This document shows positions 45,809 through 55,092 of a DNA stretch of 64,000 nt, piece after piece; position 1 is the first letter of the stretch; each line of letters opens with the position of its first letter. The notes under the pieces were generated by a model that searched no databases, was not told where the DNA came from, and worked only from the letters and a program-made list of their open reading frames with translations. Source of the DNA: Oceanicaulis alexandrii DSM 11625 (GTDB lineage Bacteria > Pseudomonadota > Alphaproteobacteria > Caulobacterales > Maricaulaceae); NCBI RefSeq assembly GCF_000420265.1, contig NZ_ATUP01000001.1:2170001-2234000 (forward strand), read 5' to 3'. Made by a program: the position numbers and the translations under genes.

Positions 45809-46024
45809 ATGAACAATCTGGTTTCGCGTTTTCTGAAAGATGAGTCTGGCGCTACTGCGATCGAATACGGCCTGATCGCCGCGCTGATCGCTGTCGTGAT
45901 CATCACGGCCGTGACGACCCTCGGCACCAACCTCAGCACCACCTTCACCAATGTGGGCACGCAGCTCTCGACCGCAAACGGCGGCGCGGCTGGCGGCGGC
46001 GGTGAAGGCGGCGGCGAAGGCTAA
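45809..46024 (+). CDS. Flp/PilA family type IVb pilin
   Basis: A 71-residue major pilin of the Tad system. A short leader ends in a glycine (DESGATAIEYGL), with the E-Y pair and a hydrophobic helix (LIAALIAVVIITAVTTLG) that are the Flp signature. CpaA/TadV-type peptidase would cleave after the glycine. The C-terminus is an unusual Gly/Glu tail (after residue 58). The frame is open 24 codons upstream, but the pilin leader starts at this ATG, preceded by a GGAGTGGATGGG stretch. It has its own terminator, allowing far higher expression than the assembly genes that follow. Confidence 0.94.
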   Translation: MNNLVSRFLKDESGATAIEYGLIAALIAVVIITAVTTLGTNLSTTFTNVGTQLSTANGGAAGGGGEGGGEG

Positions 46025-46055
46025 GCCTCGCAGCGCTGACTACAGCAACGCATGT

Positions 46056-46085
46056 GAAAAGCCGTCCCGAAAGGGGCGGCTTTTC
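46056..46085 (+). terminator. Rho-independent terminator after flp
   Basis: A 13-pair stem with one G-T (46056-46068 with 46073-46085) is closed by a GAAA tetraloop, with TTTT inside the 3' arm. It lies 32 bases after the pilin stop. Confidence 0.85.
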
Positions 46086-46175
46086 TGCATTTGCGGGCGT
46101 TTTGACCGCGTTTGAGAAGCCTTAAGCATAAGCGCCTAGGCTTTGGACTTCTGTTGCTGTGTCCGGGTCCGGGTC

Positions 46176-46679
46176 ATGATCTCCAATATCGCCCTGTTGG
46201 GTTTTGCATTTCTGATGCTGTGCGCCGTCTGGTATGATGTGCGCAGTTTCACCATTCCCAATTGGGTGCCGGGCGCCCTGATCGCCGGCTGGGTTGTCGC
46301 CGCGCCCTTTTTGGGGCTGGGCTGGATGGACGCCGGATTATCGTTTCTGACAGGGCTTGGCGTCTTGCTCCTCGGCATTGCGCTCTGGGCGCCGGGCTGG
46401 GTCGGCGGCGGCGACGTGAAATTGCTGGCCGCAGGCGCGCTCTGGTTCGGCTGGCCGGACGGGCTGGCCTTTGTGTTGATCGCTGTGGCGGCGGGCGGAG
46501 TCCTGGCGGTGATCCTGGTGATCGCGCGTCAGATCGTGAACATGCTGCCGATTTCGTCTGATGTTCTGGGTTCGACGGCGCTCGCTCAGGGCGCGCCGGT
46601 CCCCTATGCGGTCGCCATTGCGGCGGGCGCCTTGCTGGTGCTGCCTCAGGCCCAGATGTTCGCGGTCTACACCGGATAG
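46176..46679 (+). CDS. cpaA: Prepilin peptidase CpaA/TadV (A24 family)
   Basis: A 167-residue membrane aspartic peptidase of the small TadV type without the methyltransferase domain. The two active-site aspartates are in WYDVRSFTIPNW and GGGDVKLL (G-x-G-D form), and there are about five or six membrane helices. It processes the Flp pilin and TadE pseudopilins. The ATG at 46176 is preferred because it begins the first helix directly; the frame is open 11 codons upstream. It lies between the pilin and cpaB, as in Caulobacter-type loci. Confidence 0.92.
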   Translation: MISNIALLGFAFLMLCAVWYDVRSFTIPNWVPGALIAGWVVAAPFLGLGWMDAGLSFLTGLGVLLLGIALWAPGWVGGGDVKLLAAGALWFGWPDGLAFVLIAVAAGGVLAVILVIARQIVNMLPISSDVLGSTALAQGAPVPYAVAIAAGALLVLPQAQMFAVYTG

Positions 46680-46706
46680 TTAATGCGCTGATCACCCAGC
46701 ATTAAC
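46679..46706. repeat. Inverted repeat between cpaA and cpaB
   Basis: GTTAATG (46679-46685) pairs with CATTAAC (46700-46706), with an inner CTG/CAG pairing. There is no T run. The TTAA cores recall CtrA half sites, but they are too far apart for the standard TTAA-N7-TTAA. Function unknown. Confidence 0.4.
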
Positions 46707-46775
46707 GCGGCCTTGAGAATTATCGGCTCTGATGCCTGCTGACGCCTTGTGCGCAAAAGGGTTTTGGGGTCCGAC

Positions 46776-47579
46776 ATGAACGCTGTCCGCCTGATCGTGC
46801 TTGCTGTCGCTGCGCTGGCGGCTGTCTTCGCCGCCGTCTTCGTGCGCGGCGCCATGCAGCCTGCCGCCGCGCCGGCGCCTGTCATTGTAGAGCAGGCGGC
46901 CGAGCCTGAAGTGATGCAGGTGCTGGTCGCTGCCCGCGACGTCAGCCCCTCCATGCGCGTCAGCGCCTCTGATTTTCGCTGGGCGGACTGGCCGGTCGAA
47001 GCCGTCATGCCGGCCTTCCTCAATCGCAATGACAATCCGGACGCGCTTGAAACCCTGAGCGGCTCGATCGCTCGCGCCGCCTTTGTGGACGGCGAGCCGA
47101 TCCTGCCGGGCAAGCTGGTGCAGCCGGGCGAGGCGGGCTTCATGGCCGCCGTCATTGATCCGGGCATGCGCGCTGTGGCTGTGCCGATCTCGGCGGAGTC
47201 CGGCGCTGGCGGCTTCATCCTGCCCAATGACCGGGTGGATGTTCTGGTCACCACCTCGGCGCGCGACATGGGCTACGTTTCTGAAGTGCTGGTCGAGAAT
47301 GTGCGCGTGCTCGCTATTGATCAGACCTATGTGGAGGATGGCGAAAGCGTCGTGCTGGGCTCGACCGCCACGCTGGAGCTGACCCCTGAACAGACCCGCG
47401 CCGTCGCGCTGGGCGTCGCGGCGGGCGATATCGTTCTGGCCTTGCGCTCGGTCGCGGATCGCGAAGGCGGGCCGCGTTTGCCGGATGGATCGTCTGGCGC
47501 GAACAGCGGCAATGGCCGTGAAGTGCGCATCATCCGGTATGGCGCCGAACAGCGCGTCGCCCTGGGAGGGACGCCATGA
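46776..47579 (+). CDS. cpaB: Flp pilus assembly protein CpaB/RcpC
   Basis: A 267-residue periplasmic protein with one N-terminal anchor helix (about residues 5-24). The SAF-like domain (about 46-115: VLVAARDVSPSMRVSASDFRWADWP) and the RcpC domain (MRAVAVPISAESGAGGFILPNDRVDVLVT) are diagnostic. It is thought to work with the CpaC secretin. The ATG is preceded by a GGGG stretch; an upstream GTG at 46749 is in frame but lies before the hydrophobic segment. Its stop overlaps cpaC by 4 bases. Confidence 0.93.
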   Translation: MNAVRLIVLAVAALAAVFAAVFVRGAMQPAAAPAPVIVEQAAEPEVMQVLVAARDVSPSMRVSASDFRWADWPVEAVMPAFLNRNDNPDALETLSGSIARAAFVDGEPILPGKLVQPGEAGFMAAVIDPGMRAVAVPISAESGAGGFILPNDRVDVLVTTSARDMGYVSEVLVENVRVLAIDQTYVEDGESVVLGSTATLELTPEQTRAVALGVAAGDIVLALRSVADREGGPRLPDGSSGANSGNGREVRIIRYGAEQRVALGGTP

Positions 47580-49168
47580 TGATATCCATCTCCAAGGCTG
47601 TCTGCGCCGCCGCTCTTCTTGCGGCGGCTTGCGTGTCTCCGGCCCAGGCCCAATTGTCTGGCGGCCGGACCGAAGCCAACAACACCTTGCAAGTGCATAT
47701 CCGTGAGCCTGGCGCGGGTCCGGCGTCGGAAAGCCTGCAGCTGCCGCTGGGGCAGGCCGCCGTCATCCATTTGCCCGATGACGCCGCCGATGTGGTCATC
47801 GCCAATGACGATGTCGCCAGCGCCGTGGTGCGCACAACCCGGCGCGCTTTCGTGCTGGGACAGGCCGTGGGCCGCACCAACATCTTCTTTTTTGACGCCG
47901 ATGGCGGCTTGATCCTCGACCTCAATGTCCGGGTCGAGCGCGACATCGCCGCGCTTCAGGATGCGCTGGACCGCTTTGTGCCCGAAGGTCGGGTGCAGGC
48001 GGAAAGCATGAACGCCAATATTGTGCTGTCCGGCCAGGTCCCCTCCGCCTCCGCCGCTGACACCGCCTTGCAGGTGGCGCGGCGCTGGGTGGACAATCCC
48101 GATCAGGTGGTCTCGTTCCTGACCGTGGAAGGGCGCGACCAGGTCACCTTGCAGGTGCGCATCGTCGAGATGGAGCGCACCTTGGTGCGCCAGCTGGGTG
48201 TGAATCTGAGCGGTGAACAGGCCTTTGGCGAGTTCACGCCGAACATTCGCACCGCCGCCACCAATGATCGCGGCGATCCGCTGTTTGACCAGAACGGCGC
48301 ACCCATCTTTGAAGTGTACCAGCCTGGCCGGTTCCAGAATTCGTCGTCCTGGGGCACCTCGAACGCCTTTGGCGTCGCGGGCGCGGCGCTCGGCGGTCTG
48401 GCGGGCACGATCGGCACGCGGAACCTGGTGGATGGCGTGCTGCAAAGCTCCATCTCCGCCACGCTGAACGCGCTCGAGCGCGTGGGGCTGGTGCGGACGC
48501 TGGCCGAACCCAACATCACCGCCATTTCCGGCGAGCCGGCGCAATTCCTGGCGGGCGGAGAATTCCCTGTGCCGGTCGGACGCGACCGCGACGGCAATGT
48601 CACCATCGAATTCAAACCCTTCGGCGTCGGTCTGGGCTTCACCCCGGTCGTATTGTCTGAAGGCCGGATTTCGCTGCGGGTCTCCACGGAAGTCTCCGAG
48701 CTGTCCAATGAAGGCGCGATTTCCTTGAATTCGACCGTGCTCACGGACAGCGACGGCAATGTCACCGGCACGGTGCCCGGCGTGACCATTCCGGCCCTGT
48801 CGGTGAACCGGGCCGAGACCACCGTCGAGCTGCCCTCAGGCGGTTCCATGGTGATCGCAGGCCTGATCCGCGAAGAGACGCGTCAGGCCATGGACAGTGT
48901 TCCGGGGATCGAGCGCATGCCGGTGCTGGGCTCGCTCTTCCGGTCTCGTGATTTCGCCAACAATGAAACCGAGCTTGTGGTCGTGGTCACGCCGTATCTG
49001 GTGGACCCGGTCAATTCCAATGATCTGGAAAGCCCGGCGGAAGGGTTCGCCGTGTCCTCGCTCGCCGCCGGCGCCTTTCTGGGGCGTCTGAACCGGGTTT
49101 ACGCCGCGCCGGGCGCGCAGGTGGAAAATCGCGGCTGGTCGGGTCCGGTCGGCTTTGTGCTGGAGTAG
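47576..49168 (+). CDS. cpaC: Outer-membrane secretin CpaC/RcpA
   Basis: A 530-residue type II/III secretin with a signal peptide (about residues 1-25, cut after AQA). It has an N-terminal pilus-type domain (about 40-115), a BON-like region (about 125-185), and the C-terminal secretin domain (about 240-480) with LEPNITAISGEPAQFLAGGEFPVPVG-type motifs and VPGIERMPVLGSLFRSRDF near the end. It forms the outer-membrane gate for the Flp pilus. GGGAGGG precedes the start. A second protein carrying only its first domain is encoded divergently at 45022. Confidence 0.95.
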   Translation: MMISISKAVCAAALLAAACVSPAQAQLSGGRTEANNTLQVHIREPGAGPASESLQLPLGQAAVIHLPDDAADVVIANDDVASAVVRTTRRAFVLGQAVGRTNIFFFDADGGLILDLNVRVERDIAALQDALDRFVPEGRVQAESMNANIVLSGQVPSASAADTALQVARRWVDNPDQVVSFLTVEGRDQVTLQVRIVEMERTLVRQLGVNLSGEQAFGEFTPNIRTAATNDRGDPLFDQNGAPIFEVYQPGRFQNSSSWGTSNAFGVAGAALGGLAGTIGTRNLVDGVLQSSISATLNALERVGLVRTLAEPNITAISGEPAQFLAGGEFPVPVGRDRDGNVTIEFKPFGVGLGFTPVVLSEGRISLRVSTEVSELSNEGAISLNSTVLTDSDGNVTGTVPGVTIPALSVNRAETTVELPSGGSMVIAGLIREETRQAMDSVPGIERMPVLGSLFRSRDFANNETELVVVVTPYLVDPVNSNDLESPAEGFAVSSLAAGAFLGRLNRVYAAPGAQVENRGWSGPVGFVLE

Positions 49169-49172
49169 CGTG

Positions 49173-49829
49173 ATGAACCTTGTCTTCAAAAGCCTCATGG
49201 TCGCCGGCGCTCTGGTCGTCGCTGGCTGCGCCAGCGCCCCGGACCCGCGTCCGCGCGCCACGGCTGCGGCGGAAACCGTCCGCGTGAGCATGGACGTCAG
49301 CGCCATCGACAACGGGCTGACCTGGAACCAGATCGATGTGATCGAAGCCGTCGCCGCCGAGTACAAGGCGCGCGGCCATGGTCCGCTGGTGATCTCCTAT
49401 CCGCAAAACGCCGGCAACGCCGACGCCGCCATCGGCGCCATCGCCGAGGCGCGCACGCGATTGTATGCGGCCGGGCTCGACTGGCGTCAGATTTCAGGCG
49501 GCGCCTACGAGGCGGGCGGTCGGGTCAGCGCGCCGGTGATTTTCTCCTTCACCCGATACGAAGCGATTGCGCCGGAGTGCTCGACCACCTGGACCGATAT
49601 GGCGCGCGCGCGACCCAATGAGACCTGGCCGCGCTTTGGCTGCGCCACCGCCAACAATCTCGCCAGCATGGTCGCCGATCCGCGCGATCTGGTGGCGCCG
49701 CGCACCCTGGATGCGCCTGATTCCGCACGTCGTCAGGGCGTGCTCGACAACTACCGGCGGGGCCAGTCCACCGCCAGTGAACGCTCCGACCGCGAAAGTG
49801 GGGCGATCAGCTCCAGTGTCGGCAATTAA
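49173..49829 (+). CDS. cpaD: Pilus assembly lipoprotein CpaD
   Basis: A 218-residue lipoprotein (signal ends at VAGC, cysteine about residue 18). The middle shows the CpaD features: LTWNQIDVIEAVAAEYKARGHGPLVISYP and a late NLASMVADPRDLVAPR block; the WPRFGCATANN segment before it is highly typical. CpaD assists secretin function at the outer membrane. It starts 4 bases after the cpaC stop; the first in-frame GTG/TTG codons upstream fall inside cpaC and are not needed. Confidence 0.93.
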   Translation: MNLVFKSLMVAGALVVAGCASAPDPRPRATAAAETVRVSMDVSAIDNGLTWNQIDVIEAVAAEYKARGHGPLVISYPQNAGNADAAIGAIAEARTRLYAAGLDWRQISGGAYEAGGRVSAPVIFSFTRYEAIAPECSTTWTDMARARPNETWPRFGCATANNLASMVADPRDLVAPRTLDAPDSARRQGVLDNYRRGQSTASERSDRESGAISSSVGN

Positions 49830-49842
49830 CTAGGGTATGGCT

Positions 49843-51477
49843 ATGAACCGCACCGCTGACGCCTTTGAAGATGAAGCGTTTGACGCCGCCGACGAGTTCG
49901 TCGCCGAGGACGCGTACACCCCGCAGGAGCCGTTGAACGCGGCTCCTGAAGATCCGTTCTATGATGCGGAAAGCATTGAACGCCGGATGCTGGGTGAAGA
50001 GGATGGCTTTGGCGATGTGAACACAGCCGCGCAGCCTGCTGCGGATCCCGGCGCCCGCCCGTTTGGCGCGCGTCTGGCCGACGCCAATCAGAACGCTGGC
50101 TATGATGATGAGTTTGACGGCTATGAGCCCGCGGCGCCGTTGCGCCCGGCTCCGGCCCCGGCGCGCGACGCCCAAGCCGATCCGTTCGGGGATGCGGATT
50201 CCCTGCCGCTGACATCGCCCATCGGATCGGGCGGCATGAGCGGCGAGATCTCGGCGGTGTCCGGCCCTGATGAATCCCTGATCAACCAGCCTGTGCCGCG
50301 CATCGCGATCCATGCATTCTGTGAGAGCCCGGAGACCGGGCGTCTGATCCATCACGCCGCGGATGACCGCCGCATGGCGCGCACCCATGTGACCGTCGAG
50401 CTGGGCGGTCTGTCCGCCGCCATCGAGCGCTTCCATGACGAAAGCACGCCGGAACTGCTGATCCTTGAGACCGGCATGCGCGGTCGTGAATTGTTCCAGC
50501 AGCTTGAAGATCTGGCCGCGGTCTGTGACGGCGACACCAAGGTGATCATCATTGGCGCGGCCAATGACATCACCCTGTATCGCGAGCTGATCAAGCGCGG
50601 GGTGAGCGAGTATCTCGTGCCGCCGATGACGCCGCTGCACCTGATCTCGACGATCTCCGGCCTGTTTCTCGACCCTGAAGCGCCGTTCGCCGGCCGCTCC
50701 ATCGCCTTTATCGGCGCCAAGGGCGGGGTGGGGTCGTCCACCATCGCTCATAATGTGGCCTGGCAATTGACCGAAGGTCTGCGCTCGGACGCGGTTCTGG
50801 TGGATCTCGATCTCTCGTTTGGAACCGCCGGTCTCGATTTCAATCAGGACCCGGCCCAGACCATCGCCATGGCGCTTGAGGAGCCGGACCGGCTCGATGA
50901 TGCGCTGCTGGATCGCCTGCTGGTGCGCTGCACGGAACGGCTCAGCCTGTTCTCCGCGCCGGCGACGCTGGAGCGCGACTGGGATTTCGGATCCGAAGCG
51001 TTTGAGACCGTGCTCGACAAGGTGCGCCGTCAGGCGCCGTTCGTGGCGCTCGATCTGCCCCACGCCTGGAGCCCCTGGGTGCGCCAGACCCTGCTCAGCG
51101 CCGATCAGGTCGTGGTGACGGTGACGCCCGATCTCGCCAGCCTGCGCAACGCCAAGAACCTGTTTGATCTGGTGCATAACGCCCGCCCCAATGACGAGCC
51201 GCCCAAAGTGGTGGTGAACATGGCCGGGTGTCCGAAAAAACCTGACATTCCGCTCAAGGATTTCTCGGATGCGCTGGGCGCGGCGCCGGTTCTGGTCCTG
51301 CCGTTCGAGCCCGCGCTGTTCGGCAAGGCCGCCAATAACGGCCAGATGATCCCTGAAGTGGATCCCAAGTCGAAAGCGGCGGACGGGTTCTCTCATCTGG
51401 CTGCGCAACTGACTGGTCGCGCGCCGGCCTCGCCGCGTCGCAAATCCCTGTTCGGCTCGCTTCTGGGAAAAGGCTAA
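49843..51477 (+). CDS. cpaE: Pilus assembly ATPase-like protein CpaE/TadZ
   Basis: A 544-residue protein. The first 150 residues are acidic and Pro/Ala-rich, probably disordered. Next come a receiver-like domain (about 155-275, with LLILETGMRG at the usual phospho-site but without a clear set of receiver residues) and a MinD/ParA-like ATPase domain (about 285-510) with the deviant Walker A AKGGVGSST around residue 293 and a DLDLSFGTAG motif. It positions the pilus machine at a cell pole in Caulobacter. ATG at 49843 follows AGGG by 7 bases; the ATG 6 bases upstream is also possible. Confidence 0.93.
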   Translation: MNRTADAFEDEAFDAADEFVAEDAYTPQEPLNAAPEDPFYDAESIERRMLGEEDGFGDVNTAAQPAADPGARPFGARLADANQNAGYDDEFDGYEPAAPLRPAPAPARDAQADPFGDADSLPLTSPIGSGGMSGEISAVSGPDESLINQPVPRIAIHAFCESPETGRLIHHAADDRRMARTHVTVELGGLSAAIERFHDESTPELLILETGMRGRELFQQLEDLAAVCDGDTKVIIIGAANDITLYRELIKRGVSEYLVPPMTPLHLISTISGLFLDPEAPFAGRSIAFIGAKGGVGSSTIAHNVAWQLTEGLRSDAVLVDLDLSFGTAGLDFNQDPAQTIAMALEEPDRLDDALLDRLLVRCTERLSLFSAPATLERDWDFGSEAFETVLDKVRRQAPFVALDLPHAWSPWVRQTLLSADQVVVTVTPDLASLRNAKNLFDLVHNARPNDEPPKVVVNMAGCPKKPDIPLKDFSDALGAAPVLVLPFEPALFGKAANNGQMIPEVDPKSKAADGFSHLAAQLTGRAPASPRRKSLFGSLLGKG

Positions 51478-51486
51478 CGCTCGCTC

Positions 51487-53034
51487 ATGTTCGGTAAGCG
51501 CCCCACCGGTTCGCAGACCCCGCCGAAATCGTTCGGCGGCGGCGCTCCGCGTCCGTCCCAGGGCGGCGAGAGCGGCGTTGCGACCCAGTCGCGCCCGCCT
51601 GCGCCCCAGTCGGCCCCGGCAAAACCGGCGTCGGCCGCCCCGGCGGCTCAGGCTGCGACCGCTCCGGCCCCTGCCGCTGCGCCCAAACCCAAGCCGAAAC
51701 CGTCTGCTGCGCTCAAGCCCAAAGCCGCCAACCAGGCCGCCACCATCGGAACCGAGCGGTCGGCGGAGTACTATGCGGTCAAGACCACCATCTTTAACGC
51801 CCTGATCGACACCATCGATCTGGGTCAGCTCGCGCGCCTGGACAATGAAACCGCGCGCGATGAAATCCGCGACATCGTCACCGAGATCATCTCGATCAAG
51901 AACGTGGCCATGTCCATCGCCGAGCAGGAGCAATTGCTCCAGGACATCTGCAATGATGTGCTTGGCTATGGTCCGCTGGAGCCCTTGCTGGCGCGCGACG
52001 ACATCGCCGACATTATGGTCAACGGCGCAGGCGACGTGTTCATCGAGGTCAATGGCCGGGTTCAGAAGACCAATATCCGCTTCCGCGATAACGGCCAGCT
52101 GATGAATATCTGTCAGCGCATCGTGTCCCAGGTGGGCCGCCGGGTGGATGAAAGCTCGCCGATCTGTGACGCGCGTCTGGCCGATGGCAGCCGGGTGAAC
52201 GTCATCGCCCCGCCCTTGTCTCTGGACGGCCCGACGCTGACCATCCGGAAATTCAAGAAAGACAAGCTCAAGCTCCAGAACCTTGTGGAGTTCGGCTCGA
52301 TCTCGCCGGAAGGCGCGCGCATCCTTGAAATCATCGGCGCCTGCCGCGCCAATGTGCTGATCTCGGGCGGCACCGGTTCGGGCAAGACGACGCTTCTGAA
52401 CTGCCTGACCGGGTTTATTGGCGAAGACGAGCGCATCATCACCTGCGAAGACGCCGCGGAACTTCAGCTCCAGCAGCCTCATGTGGTGCGCCTTGAGACC
52501 CGCCCGCCGAACCTTGAGGGTCAGGGCCAGGTCACCATGCGGGATCTGGTGAAGAACTGTCTGCGGATGCGCCCCGAGCGGATCATCGTGGGCGAGGTGC
52601 GCGGACCTGAATCCTTTGACCTGCTGCAGGCCATGAACACCGGCCATGACGGCTCCATGGGCACGCTGCACGCCAACTCGCCGCGCGAGGCGCTGAGCCG
52701 GATTGAATCCATGATCACCATGGGCGGCTACAACCTGCCCACCAAGACGATCCGTGAGATGATCTCGGGCTCGATCGACGTGATCATCCAGGCCGCGCGC
52801 CTGCGCGACGGCTCGCGCAAGATCACCCATGTCACCGAAGTGCTGGGCATGGAGGGCGATGTGATTATCACCCAGGACCTGTTCCTGTATGAAATCACTG
52901 GCGAAAACGAAAACGGCGACATTACCGGCCGTCATGTCTCCACCGGCATCGCCCGTCCGAACTTCTGGGAACGCGCGCGGTATTTCGGGCTCGACGCCCA
53001 GCTGGCCGCCGCTCTCGACGCGTCGGAGGCCTGA
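51487..53034 (+). CDS. cpaF: Pilus assembly ATPase CpaF/TadA
   Basis: A 515-residue secretion ATPase. An Ala/Pro/Lys-rich N-terminal tail (about residues 1-90) precedes a CpaF N-domain (about 90-240), then the motor with Walker [11 protein letters not shown] (about 293-302), an Asp box (CEDAAELQL), Walker B ([11 protein letters not shown]) and His box ([12 protein letters not shown]). It powers both extension and retraction of Flp pili. The start lies 9 bases after cpaE. No strong ribosome site is seen, suggesting translational coupling. Confidence 0.96.
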   Translation: MFGKRPTGSQTPPKSFGGGAPRPSQGGESGVATQSRPPAPQSAPAKPASAAPAAQAATAPAPAAAPKPKPKPSAALKPKAANQAATIGTERSAEYYAVKTTIFNALIDTIDLGQLARLDNETARDEIRDIVTEIISIKNVAMSIAEQEQLLQDICNDVLGYGPLEPLLARDDIADIMVNGAGDVFIEVNGRVQKTNIRFRDNGQLMNICQRIVSQVGRRVDESSPICDARLADGSRVNVIAPPLSLDGPTLTIRKFKKDKLKLQNLVEFGSISPEGARILEIIGACRANVLISGGTGSGKTTLLNCLTGFIGEDERIITCEDAAELQLQQPHVVRLETRPPNLEGQGQVTMRDLVKNCLRMRPERIIVGEVRGPESFDLLQAMNTGHDGSMGTLHANSPREALSRIESMITMGGYNLPTKTIREMISGSIDVIIQAARLRDGSRKITHVTEVLGMEGDVIITQDLFLYEITGENENGDITGRHVSTGIARPNFWERARYFGLDAQLAAALDASEA

Positions 53035-53037
53035 GCC

Positions 53038-54033
53038 ATGCCCCCCGAACTCGCCCTCTATGTCGCCGCTGGATGCGCCTTTATCGCCGTGGCCGGCGTG
53101 GGCTTTGCGTTTGTGGGGTCCGGCGAGGAGAAAAACCGCAAGATGCGCCTGGAGGGCGCGGTGGGCGGTCCCTTGCAGACCGGGCGACGCCGTGTCTCGG
53201 CGGTGGACAGCGCCAACCAGAAGCGTCGCCAGATTCAGGAAGGCCTCAAGGAGCTCGAAGAACGCCAGAAGGCCGAGCGCAAACAATCGCTCACCCTGCG
53301 CGCACGTCTGGACCAGGCAGGCTTGTTGAAAACCGGGCCGATGCAGTTCTGGATCATTTCCGCCATTCTGGGGATCGTCGCGGCTTTCGCTGTCATCGTT
53401 GCGGGCCTGAATCCGCTGATCTCGATCGCCGCCGCCGTTATCGCCGGGCTCGGCCTGCCGCGCTGGGTGCTGGGGATGATGCGCAATGCGCGCCAGAAGA
53501 AATTCACCGAGAATTTCGCCGACGCGCTCGACATCATCGTGCGCGGCGTCAAATCCGGTCTGCCGCTCAATGAAACCCTGAAGATCATCGCCCAGGAAGG
53601 CGAGGCGCCGGTGAGGCAGGAATTCCAGCTTCTGGTGGAAGGCCTCGCCGTCGGGGTGGATGTGGAAGAAGGCATGCGCCGGATGTATCGCCGCATGCCC
53701 TTGTCTGAATTGTCGTTTTTCACCACCGTGCTGGCCATTCAGCAAAAGGCGGGCGGCAATCTCGCCGAGGCGCTCAACAACCTCTCCACGGTGTTGCGCG
53801 CGCGCAAGATGATGCGCGAGAAAGTCGGCGCGCTGTCGTCTGAAGCCAAGGCTTCCGCCTGGATCATCGGCTCCTTGCCGCCGGGCGTGGGGGTGATGGT
53901 GTCGATCATGTCGCCCGATTACATGACGCCGCTTCTGACCACGCCGACCGGGCATTTCCTGCTTCTGGGCGGCGGTGTGTGGATGCTCACCGGGATCCTG
54001 GTCATGCGCAGCATGATCAATTTCAAAATGTAG
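53038..54033 (+). CDS. tadB: Pilus inner-membrane platform protein TadB
   Basis: A 331-residue type II secretion F-like protein. It has an N-terminal helix (about residues 5-25), a charged cytoplasmic stretch (about 30-95), two helices (about 103-150), the T2SSF domain (about 165-295: DALDIIVRGVKSGLPLNETLKIIAQE), and a final helix. With TadC it forms the platform on which CpaF acts. GGAGG 8 bases before the ATG lies within the end of cpaF. Confidence 0.94.
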   Translation: MPPELALYVAAGCAFIAVAGVGFAFVGSGEEKNRKMRLEGAVGGPLQTGRRRVSAVDSANQKRRQIQEGLKELEERQKAERKQSLTLRARLDQAGLLKTGPMQFWIISAILGIVAAFAVIVAGLNPLISIAAAVIAGLGLPRWVLGMMRNARQKKFTENFADALDIIVRGVKSGLPLNETLKIIAQEGEAPVRQEFQLLVEGLAVGVDVEEGMRRMYRRMPLSELSFFTTVLAIQQKAGGNLAEALNNLSTVLRARKMMREKVGALSSEAKASAWIIGSLPPGVGVMVSIMSPDYMTPLLTTPTGHFLLLGGGVWMLTGILVMRSMINFKM

Positions 54034-54042
54034 GGGGGCGAC

Positions 54043-55023
54043 ATGAGTGATTTCATCAACTGGATCGTCACCCCGGCCAATCTGTTCGCGGTCATCGCCG
54101 CCGGGCTTGTCTTTGCGACTGTGTGGACGCTGTCCGCGCCGGCGTTCGGCGGCAATGACCTGAACAAGCGTATGAAAGCGGTCGCCAATCGCCGCGATGA
54201 ACTGCGGCGCAAGGCGCGCGAGGAGCTTGAGAAGTCCGCCGCTGAGAAAAAGGGCGGTCTGCGCGGCAAGGATACGCGCTCGCTCTATCGCAAGGTGGTG
54301 GAGAAGCTCAATCTCGCGACCTTGCTGGAAGACGCCAATCTGAAAACCAAGCTGGTCCAGGCCGGCTACCGGGGTCAGGGCCCGGTCTACGCCTTCTATT
54401 TCGCCCGCTTCGCCATTCCGCCCGTGCTGGGGCTGATGGGATTCGTCTATCTCTGGGTGGTCAATGATTTCGGCTTGCCGCTGATGCAGCGCCTGACGGT
54501 GGTGATGGGGCTGGCGGTGCTGGGCTATTATGCGCCGGGCATTTACCTGTCCAACAAGGCCGCCAAGCGGCGCGACTCCATTATGCAGGCCTTTCCGGAC
54601 TCGCTAGACCTGCTGCTGATTTGCGTTGAGGCGGGCATGTCCATCGAAGCGGCCCTGCACAAGGTCGCGGCCGAAATCGGCACGAACTCGATGGAGCTGG
54701 CCGAGGAATTGTCCCTGACCAACGCCGAGCTGGCCTATCTTCAGGACCGGCGCATGGCGTTTGAGAATCTGGGCAAACGCACCAATCACGCCGGGGTTAA
54801 GGCGGTGGCGACCGCCCTGATCCAGGCGGAGCGTTACGGTACGCCGCTGGGTCAGGCGCTGCGGGTGATGGCCAAGGAAAACCGCGACATGCGCATGAGC
54901 AATGCGGAGAAGAAGGCGGCGGCTTTGCCGGCCAAGCTGACTGTGCCGATGATCCTGTTTTTCCTGCCGGTTCTGTTTGTCGTGATCATCGGTCCCGCCG
55001 CGATCAGTTTCCAAAACATGTAA
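54043..55023 (+). CDS. tadC: Pilus inner-membrane platform protein TadC
   Basis: A 326-residue partner of TadB with the same fold. It has an N-terminal helix, a basic cytoplasmic segment (about residues 42-85), paired helices (about 115-170), a T2SSF domain (about 180-300: PDSLDLLLICVEAGMSIEAALHKVAAEIG) and a last helix. GGGGGG precedes the ATG 9 bases after tadB. It is the last clear structural gene of the main cpa/tad operon. Confidence 0.94.
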   Translation: MSDFINWIVTPANLFAVIAAGLVFATVWTLSAPAFGGNDLNKRMKAVANRRDELRRKAREELEKSAAEKKGGLRGKDTRSLYRKVVEKLNLATLLEDANLKTKLVQAGYRGQGPVYAFYFARFAIPPVLGLMGFVYLWVVNDFGLPLMQRLTVVMGLAVLGYYAPGIYLSNKAAKRRDSIMQAFPDSLDLLLICVEAGMSIEAALHKVAAEIGTNSMELAEELSLTNAELAYLQDRRMAFENLGKRTNHAGVKAVATALIQAERYGTPLGQALRVMAKENRDMRMSNAEKKAAALPAKLTVPMILFFLPVLFVVIIGPAAISFQNM

Positions 55024-55092
55024 GCCCCGCTAGGGTGTGGCTCGCGCTTTGGTCTATGTCGAAGCGTCGCGTTCAGAGGGAGCCGTCAAGGC

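Noticed and set aside
49807-53955. A very long open frame (about 1,380 codons) on the minus strand opposite cpaE, cpaF and tadB
   Set aside because: The translation is His/Arg/Gln/Gly-rich without domains, and the plus strand holds three well-known pilus genes. High G+C makes such antisense frames common.
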